47,620 nt of DNA, taken from Priapulus caudatus. Taxonomy: Eukaryota; Priapulida; Priapulimorpha; Priapulimorphida; Priapulidae. Position 1 is the stretch's first letter; each line of letters starts with the position of its first letter. The stretch lies in contig NW_014577097.1 in NCBI RefSeq assembly GCF_000485595.1, positions 918,008-965,627 on the forward strand, read 5' to 3'. Both the position numbers and the translations under genes were made by a program. Below the pieces are notes generated by a model, which saw only the letters and a list, made by a program, of their open reading frames with translations, was not told where the DNA came from and did not search any database. This document shows positions 41,575 to 47,620 of this stretch, one piece after another.

Positions 41575-43783
41575 TCACCGAAACAACAACAGCCACGCCA
41601 TTTGAATTCTCGCAACCATGAGTCGTGTTGTCTTCTTCACGGCAGAAGAGTCCTCTTCCTCCTCCTCGTCACGCCGGAGGTAGTATGTATGCATGTCACA
41701 GCCGCACGAGTCGGCAATCTGCATATATGCCAGCGCCTCCAATAGAACCTCAAACCTGCGACAGACGCCAGATGTTATTATAAACCCATGTGATATTTCA
41801 TCTGCTGGCATAATCCTGGGTTATATCTCATTTGCTTACATCTCACCTAACCCATGTCATATACCAGTTTCTAACTTATACATATGGTATATCTCATCTG
41901 ATAACATAAACCCATGTCTTTAATGTACAAGAAACAAGTGCAAACCTGGTCGCACACAGCAGAGAGATGCTCAAACTTGTGCTACATACGAGACGCAAGC
42001 TAAAACCCGTGACAACAGCTACGAAACATGTCAGACACGGTAAGAGAACAGGTCCTCAACTCGAGCTATCGTCACACAGCCTACATTTCTGCCCGCTCAA
42101 CGACACATCATCGAAAACGTTCGTTTCGCGTTTCGCGACGATGCAACAGATCTCGCACGCACTCACACGAACAAGATGTCGGTTGGTGCGGGGCTGGCTG
42201 CCCAATGTTGCACCACGGGAGAAGAACTTGTGGATCTTGCCGTTGTACATCTCGAATATCCTTTGCTGCAAAAAAAATCGCATAATTGAAATTGTTAAAA
42301 GCACATTACAAAACTACAACACCATACTAATGCTTTTGTCGTTTCTTCACACTATAGGTGACATCATATAAATCACAAGTAAATACCTGGTGATATACCA
42401 AGTACATATAGGCCCTACCTGGTAATACTGGAATATACCAAGTATACATATCTGGTGATATACCAAGTACATACCTGGTGATATACCAAGTACATACCTG
42501 GTGATATACCAAGTACATACCTGGTGATATACCAAGAACATACCTGGTGATATAGCACCTAGCTGCTTAATGCTGCAGTATCTTTGCTGGTACACTGCAG
42601 GGATCGGGGTGTGAATGAGTGCTTGGAGAAGTCTTTACAGAAAGTGATCAACACATCACTGACGGTAGTCGTTGTAAGCTCTACGGGATAGAAAATACTA
42701 TTTCATATTACTATTCCGCTCTTACAATTGCAATGAACATGAAGGTAACGGCCTGCCACCCATCACATAACAACACTGTATTTTAAATATAGTTGCTGAA
42801 CTCCATGTATATAGACCTCGTGTATGAATTGTTATTCATACAACAAATATCTATGTTGTGGGAATACCCCTCGTTTTGCCCTCTCCGAATCAATACCTAA
42901 TTTCAGTTTTCAAATTCAATCTTAGTTTACTCTCCATGCCATTCTCGGAATTACCAAACCCATCAATCCATTCGCAGCCCCTAATTTGCCCGCGGCGCAG
43001 CAGGGCAAATTAGCATGCAGGGTTAGTTTTTAAGATTTTTATTATAATTTCTACCAATATAATTTAATAATAATTATTATTATTATAATATATAATTATA
43101 ATATATCACATTAATTATTATTCACAATACATATAATTATGATAATCACAATAATAATTTTATATAATTTTATATGAAATAATTTTTTTATTTCCATGCT
43201 GGACTGGTTTAGGCTCATACTCAGGTATTATGGCAACATGGAAAATTCCCAGATCCCCAAGGCGTGAAGTAAGCAGCAGGTTACGTGAGATATAAACTGC
43301 TAGAGCGAGTAACCGACTCTCTCTCTCGACTAACTAACGTGAGGATAGTGAGCTGATTAACGATGATTAACGGACGATGAACTCACCTTAGCGTGACGGT
43401 CCAGGAGAAAAGAGCTAGTGTCTTTGTCTGTGTCTTCATGCATCGATAGAAACGTCTCATCCCTGTTAACGGAAAGCGAAAACTTGGGAGTCATCATTCC
43501 ATTTCATACGAATCGCATGCATTTAACATGACAGCACGACCTTAGATTGTTTATCCATGGTACATACAAGACTGAAATTTTTTTCAAGGACTTTTCAAAG
43601 ACATTTTATCAGAAATTCAAGGACATTTTATCAGACATTTTATCGGAATTCATACACAGAACAAAACACCTGGATTCATTTAATAACCCCATTCTTAATC
43701 ACTGTCACCTCTAAAACTTACCTGGATCACATTAATAAACCCTTCTAAACACTGTCACTTTCACAACATACCTTGACGGACAT
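41575..43783 (-). CDS. Unidentified spliced host gene, minus strand
   Basis: Several exons with strong splice sites. Exon 1 ends ATGTCCGTCAAG/GTATGT (Met codon 43783-43781, 43772 last base). An exon at 43462-43387 reads DETFLSMHEDTDKDTSSFLL plus DRHAK, donor AAG/GTGAGT. One at 42265-42167 reads QRIFEMYNGKIHKFFSRG, then GSQPRTNRHLVR (acceptor T8GCAG, donor CGT/GTGAGT). A 36-nt exon at 41981-41946 reads HKFEHLSAVCDQ. The last, 41748-41575, reads VLLEALAYMQIADSCGCDMH, then an acidic run (DEEEEEDSS), with stop at 41575-41577. The last four join in phase 0. The join from exon 1 to 43462 is out of phase, so a small exon (perhaps 43747-43718) or another acceptor is needed. I do not recognise the family; the splice signals and protein-like exons support a real gene. 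Confidence 0.6.
42385..42556 (-). repeat. 24-bp minisatellite with dyad symmetry, in an intron
   Basis: About seven copies of ACCTGGTGATATACCAAGTACAT. Each holds TTGGTATATCACCAGGT-type dyads (CCTGGTGATATACCAAG). Lies in the intron between the 43387 and 42265 exons. ORFs with Tyr-Gln-Val-Cys-Thr-Trp repeats are artefacts. Confidence 0.85.
43041..43190. repeat. A/T-rich low-complexity block
   Basis: ATAATTAT-type sequence in an intron of the minus-strand gene. Confidence 0.8.
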
Positions 43784-43925
43784 GCGGCCCCGGTTGTTGC
43801 GCGCAGCGCGGTGAAGCCGCGCCCCCACAGCGGATACGCGCGCCGCCCCTTATTGTCCTCTTAGACAGATCAACCGGAATCGCTCTGAAACGCAACTCCG
43901 CGAAAACGGGGCGAAATCCAAGCGA
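43784..43925 (-). promoter_or_regulatory. GC/CpG-rich 5' region of the minus-strand gene
   Basis: A sharply GC- and CpG-rich stretch (GCGCGCCGCCCC, GCGCAGCGCGG) just upstream of the Met codon at 43783, in otherwise A/T-rich DNA. It fits a promoter/5' UTR, perhaps shared with the divergent small ORF at 44073. Confidence 0.5.
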
Positions 43926-44072
43926 CATTCTACGGTAAAATAAAACCAGGTGAAAATTTTAGGGCCACTTTTATACTGGCAGCAGTTAATACAATGGAAG
44001 CTTATATTGTCTAAAAATAAATAAAAAGTTAAATAAGATATACATTTAATAGCGTATTAAAAATAAAATAAA

Positions 44073-44243
44073 ATGGCTCATTTATGGTATCTATCAGTGC
44101 TGGCCATAGTCGTGGGAGCGTCGCTTCCCGTGCCTAATCGCTCGTGGGCTGAGTCTATCCGAGACCAGCATAACGCTCGCATTCATTTTACACACGGCCA
44201 GGCCTGGTATCCATATCTTTGGATTGCACAACCTATATGTTAA
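44073..44243 (+). CDS. Small ORF or first exon with a signal peptide
   Basis: 56 codons with good start context (AAAATGG). MAHLWYLSVLAIVVGASLPV is a typical signal peptide with a hydrophobic core and Ala-Ser end, followed by PNRSWAESIRDQHNARIHF. It could be a complete short secreted peptide (TAA 44241-44243) or a first coding exon ending near GCCTG/GTATCC (about 44208). Not recognised. Confidence 0.4.
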   Translation: MAHLWYLSVLAIVVGASLPVPNRSWAESIRDQHNARIHFTHGQAWYPYLWIAQPIC

Positions 44244-44465
44244 TCATATAGCCATTAAAATGAATATAATAAAACAGAAAGTACAGTAGCAAATAAACAA
44301 CACCATTATTTAACTTATGAGTCAAATTAAAAATAACCTACATTCGAAAAAATAAGGAAAGATGTTGGCAGCATGATAGCGAGAAGGCAGCTACAACGCT
44401 GATGCCCATTGGCAAAAAAATGACATAGAAATTGTATAATTTAGCAATAATCACATGACAAATGG

Positions 44466-44789
44466 CAGTGACCTGTGACCTCCAATTTTGGCACAGTGAT
44501 GGCACTTCCTACCATGATGCTATACACCGACTATCACGAGCCGTTTAGATTTGTGCCGCAATTCTGCATTTCCTCCCTATACCTTAAGTTAAAGAGGGAA
44601 TGTTCCCCCTTCTTTTACACCTTTGACCTTTGATCCCCAGCTTCGACATCCCAACTCGTTTTGACGATCACCTCCGACGTCCCGAATATCGTGACCGTAC
44701 GTCGATCGGTTAACATTTGTGCCCAACTGTTGACGGACGGACAATCATGCGATTCTAGAAGCTGCATCTGACTACGTCAGATGAACTAA
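44466..44789 (+). mobile_element. Helitron-like repeat, truncated copy 5
   Basis: It runs from CAGTGACCTGTGACCTCCAA to CATCTGACTACGTCAGATG plus AACTAA (CTAA 44786-44789). The 5' part of the family is missing. Confidence 0.7.
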
Positions 44790-45144
44790 AAAGCTTCGTT
44801 TGATAGCTGTAGATTTAGTAGATGCAGTAAAATTTCTGAACTCCCACGATGTAAACAAACTCAAACTATGAACATGTGTTGTGTGCAATCTTCTGATCTG
44901 CTCAATCTACGATTCTGCCGACTGTGTGCATGGCAGCCTCATTGAACTATAGCAATTAACACAACCCACGATGATAATTCCTAGCTGCCTGCGACACCCT
45001 GTAAAACCCACCCATTAACCCGTTCTGCACAATCATCTCGAACACTAGCACACCAAAACCAGCTGATAAACCTGTCTGCAAAATCGGGATCCATGCACTC
45101 ACTGCTTATATCAAGAGTAGATAATAAACAAGAGTGAGACAACC
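44790..45144. other. Intergenic sequence, nothing recognised
   Basis: No gene, RNA or repeat identified. Confidence 0.5.
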
Positions 45145-45406
45145 GATTCCCGCATTTTTAACCGATTTTTCTCATCAAAATTTGCCACCAATAAAGAAGC
45201 TAATATATATCAGAAATAATTGATATTATTATTTCTGTCGCAAATCTTGTGATATTTAACAAATGTTACTTTCGAAACATCGATGTCCTATATGCTGCCA
45301 TTACGACTGTAGTTCACTAACCTGCCGTATCAGCCTCGGTCGCGCCACCGGTCACTTCGCGTGTATGCGGGGAGTTAGCAATCCCCTTGGGTTAGTATCT
45401 ATGATT

Positions 45407-45683
45407 TAGCCACGGACGGTTTCCAAATCATTCGTGCCCCGATAGGGTTGAGCTAGAGACAATCTAAATTTCGAATTTTGATCTCGTGAGGAACCGCGAT
45501 CCGCGCTCAGTTATTGTGATCGCAACACAAGAAATTGACATACTATCTTACATAAGTAATAATACAATAATAACAATATTCTCTGTAGTAGTTTGCAGTA
45601 AGTGTCACATTATGCACACGCAGGTAATCAAGTACATTAAACCCCTATCGGGGCACGAATGATTTGGAAACCGTCCGTTGCTA
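45407..45683. mobile_element. 277-bp foldback MITE with ~43-bp inverted repeats and TA borders
   Basis: The left TIR TA-GCCACGGACGGTTTCCAAA (45407-45449) and the right TIR (45640-45683, ending TTTGGAAACCGTCCGTTGC-TA) are near-perfect inverted copies. TA at both borders suggests a TA target duplication as in Tc1/mariner-type elements. No ORF. Confidence 0.75.
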
Positions 45684-45824
45684 AATATTGGCGCCCCTAT
45701 AGGTGTTTATAAAAAGTAGAGGGCGTCCATAGACAGCAGGCCTGAATGAGCAGCACAAAGAAAATAATTAAAAATACGTAAACACTTACTATAAACACGC
45801 TGCCTGCATTTTATTCATGCAAAA

Positions 45825-46046
45825 TCACTGCACATTAACCGTACAATCTTCAATCGAAACTTTTACCAGCTCTTTGATGCGAAATTCTACCATGTTTGCC
45901 GGGTACCCCTCAACTCTCAAACGCGGCTGCTGGTCACCATGGCTACGACACCCCACGCATTTGCACAATTTTTCCACAAAACCGAATTGAAATTCCAATC
46001 TTTCCAAACGTCTATCGGGCATCCGTTTCCATTGTGCAATGCACAT
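45825..46046 (-). CDS. Hypothetical 73-residue ORF inside the inverted-repeat block
   Basis: ATG start; reads RLERLEFQFGFVEKLCKCVG, then CRSHGDQQPR. The Cys-rich LCKCVGCRSH is the only motif. It may be an exon fragment or a short protein of the element; a 122-codon plus-strand frame overlaps but starts with TTG. Not recognised. Confidence 0.25.
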   Translation of the reverse strand: MCIAQWKRMPDRRLERLEFQFGFVEKLCKCVGCRSHGDQQPRLRVEGYPANMVEFRIKELVKVSIEDCTVNVQ

Positions 46047-46481
46047 TTACGCACTCTAATGACGAAATTTGCCACGAAAAATTCGAGAAAACTGCTGTTT
46101 TCTATACGAGAAATAGTGCAACGGTGAACAATTGCGGAGGCTTACTGTTATACGCCTCCTATAGCTTCACAAACTATCTTGACTGGTCACAACAAGGCGC
46201 CATTTTAGCGGTAAATCGTGGGAATTCAGCTCGTGCAAGATTACGATTTACAGCAATACGCTAGCAAATATATGTAAACGAATATCAGTACCACGAGGTG
46301 AGTGATTAGTGGTCATAATAAGCTGAGGAACGATACACTTGCTTCTTTATTGGTGCAAATTTTGATGAGAAAAATCGGTTTAAAAATGCGGGATCNAAAC
46401 TCAGCCGTGGGGTGAGTGTTTACGCTATAGAATCACCAAAAAACGTGGTTTAGAGAACTACTTTCACAGTTTCAGTGCAGA

Positions 46482-46894
46482 ATGCAGGAGAGAGATTTTC
46501 AACGACACAGTGAGCAGCAAAAGTGCAAAAAATACTCGAAAAACGTGCAAAACACCAGCATGGGTGCATGATTTGGACGGGGGCATGCTACAATTCTAGT
46601 TCTGAAAGCAAGACGTACGGCCGAAATCGCTACAAAAAGGTCTGCGTGAATGATTTGGGCAATGAAATTGTTAAATATGCATCCTGCCGAACTCACAGGC
46701 TTATTTACGCCATCAACTGCGGTCGTATGTCCGATGATCTTGACGTATCGCACAGGTGTCACAAAACGTCATGTCAAAATGTAGATCATTTCGATGCAGA
46801 AAGCAGGATAGAAAATCTGCGAAGGCAGGGCTGCCTCTCACTCAAAATCTGCCACTGTCCCAACGAAAAACAGTGTTGTTGTTTTTCTGTTTAA
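46482..46894 (+). pseudogene. His-Me finger (I-PpoI/His-Cys box-like) endonuclease ORF with one frameshift
   Basis: The second frame (46514-46891) reads HGCMIWTGACYN, then RTHRLIYAINCGRM, DLDVSHRCHKTSCQNVDHF, RIENLRRQGCLSLK and ICHCPNEKQC. That is the zinc-binding layout of His-Cys-box homing endonucleases: a Cys before WTGA, the SH-x-C-x4-C-x4-H loop with the general-base His, an Asn (ENLRR) at the metal-binding place, and a final Cys-rich site. Known family members make staggered DNA cuts. No in-frame ATG precedes this frame (TGA at 46511). The ATG at 46482 opens a frame (MQERDFQRHSEQQKC) that would continue into it after a -1 shift at the A6 run 46526-46531. An indel, a slippage site or a missing exon are possible. 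Confidence 0.6.
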
Positions 46895-46997
46895 ACGCGG
46901 TATGTATGTAATTGCACTTACCTACTTCTTCACCGAGCGGAGTGAATGGTCGTGTACCATGGTCGGGTGAAGGAGCGTCCTGCTCTGCTGCTGACCA

Positions 46998-47551
46998 TCA
47001 ACGCGTTGCATCTGTTGTATCCTCATCCTCGCGCACTCCACTCGCGATCTTGTTTGCCGAGCAGCACAGGCTTCTCGCCTGGCACGCGCCGTGCCGCCCC
47101 TGCAAGCACTCGACGAAGCTGGCGCGCACTTGCCTTAGGTGCGTTTCGAAGCACCCGGGCTGCTCGGGTAAACCTTTGCGTATCGCAATGCAGATCTCGC
47201 ACGACAGAAGCCAAGCGACAGCGGCGGCGAGCGCTCGCTTCCACCTGTTGCGCTCCACTGTGGTGGTGCCGGGCAGCATGTATCGGCTGAACGGAGCATT
47301 CCCGATCTTCTTCGCCGTTCGCCGCTTGTGATGAGGCAGGTCTTCCTGCTTCTCGACCCTGTTCGCCACGCCTAGGCTAGCGTACGCTTCGTTGGTACCC
47401 TTCACCATCGCGTCGCTCCCGTCGGTACATAGCAGGTCGATGAACAGGTTCGACTGCGCCAGGAAGAGCGCGTTTGTGCGAGCGATGTCCCCCTCGCTCT
47501 GGGTGATGGGTCTGTCCAGCGGGTAGTTGGCGGTGCAGTCGTTGGGTGCCC
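46998..47551 (-). CDS. Mutator-like transposase exon (fragment)
   Basis: Acceptor CTGTTTTGCAG/GGCACC (minus strand, exon from about 47551) leads into APNDCTANYPLDRPITQSEG, DIARTNALFLAQSNLFIDLL, CTDGSDAMVKGTNEAYASLG, then APFSRYMLPGTTTVERNRWK and ECLQGRHGACQARSLCC. The spacing of the TDG Asp, the F-S-x-x-M-x-PG-x-T box and the CxxGxHxxC end resembles the Mutator-like transposase domain found in many invertebrate genomes. It ends with TGA at 46998-47000. A donor-like AGTAG/GTAAGTG lies further on at about 46923. The plus-strand ORFs over the same bases are shadows. It may be one exon of a longer gene that continues to the right of the window. Confidence 0.55.
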
Positions 47552-47583
47552 TGCAAAACAGCATGTCGTTTACTCATTAGCAC

Positions 47584-47620
47584 AGAATTTTATGAATATG
47601 TATGTATGTATATATATATA
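47584..47620. repeat. (TATG)n/(TA)n at the window end
   Basis: ATGAATATGTATGTATGTATATATATATA simple repeat. Confidence 0.8.

Larger units (their letters stand above)
45145..46396. mobile_element. ~1.25-kb block flanked by ~57-bp inverted repeats
   Basis: 45145-45204 (CCCGCATTTTTAACC, then ACCAATAAAGAAGC) is the inverted copy of 46339-46396 (GCTTCTTTATTGGTGCAAA, then TTTAAAAATGCGGGATC). The block contains the foldback element at 45407-45683 and a 73-codon minus-strand ORF. An N at 46396 marks uncertain sequence at the right end. Could be a non-autonomous DNA element. Confidence 0.55.

Noticed and set aside
42327..42595. Minus-strand ORFs with repeated Tyr-Gln-Val-Cys-Thr-Trp
   Set aside because: Frame translation of the 24-bp minisatellite.
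46912..47331. Plus-strand ORFs of 139 and 114 codons
   Set aside because: Shadow frames over the minus-strand transposase-like exon; no recognisable motif.

Overview
This is a window of a metazoan nuclear genome. It has spliced genes with GT-AG introns, Ty3/Gypsy and BEL/Pao LTR retrotransposons, Helitron-like and inverted-repeat DNA elements, TTAGGG-type internal repeats and very abundant simple repeats. The mix suits a marine invertebrate (deuterostome or lophotrochozoan), but the sequence alone does not fix the species. Three N stretches (11203-11227, 31602-31626, 46396) and several blocks that copy nearby sequence with dense one-base indels show a draft assembly whose gaps were filled with poorly polished long reads.

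Left part (1-6440, + strand): the 3' part of an A20/TNFAIP3-like gene. Phase-compatible exons at 164-426, 656-899, 2322-4325 and 5153-5340/5376, with a possible last exon at 5959-6063, encode an OTU domain followed by four A20-type zinc fingers. The catalytic Cys is present, but the position of the catalytic His reads Arg. A Gln/His-rich tract separates the OTU domain from the fingers. The exon-3 splice donor lies inside a GA-rich minisatellite. Introns hold a Helitron-like copy and a tRNA-derived SINE-like copy with a telomere-like tail.

Middle (6440-23600): a foldback element (7703-8056); a decayed minus-strand Ty3/Gypsy element with a short LTR (8313-8474) and pol/gag remains to about 12950; a 3-kb AT/G-rich minisatellite (13190-16250); and two ~1.9-kb direct copies (17326-19245 and 21387-23322). 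Each copy holds a Helitron-like element, an LTR piece, a GATA array and a C/G-rich TIR-like sequence. Between them lies a gag/RT deletion derivative of the same Gypsy family with its LTR/primer-binding-site junction at 20785/20786.

Right-middle (23988-36930): a second minus-strand Ty3/Gypsy element with long LTRs, gag, protease, RT, integrase pieces and an env gene of the errantivirus / baculovirus-F-like kind, all broken. It is interrupted by an inverted-repeat element that carries a SINE-like unit and a (CCCTAA)n array, and by a noisy duplicate of the integrase-env junction. A BEL/Pao element follows (37051-40345), with an internal deletion that joins RT to integrase.

Right end (40345-47620): an unidentified spliced host gene on the minus strand (about 43783 to 41575) with a CpG-rich 5' region; a divergent small ORF with a signal peptide (44073); an inverted-repeat-flanked block (45145-46396) with a nested 277-bp foldback element; a plus-strand His-Me finger (I-PpoI/His-Cys-box-like) endonuclease ORF with a frameshift (46482-46894); and, converging on it, a minus-strand exon resembling a Mutator-like transposase (47551-46998). 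The last pair is the most unusual combination here.
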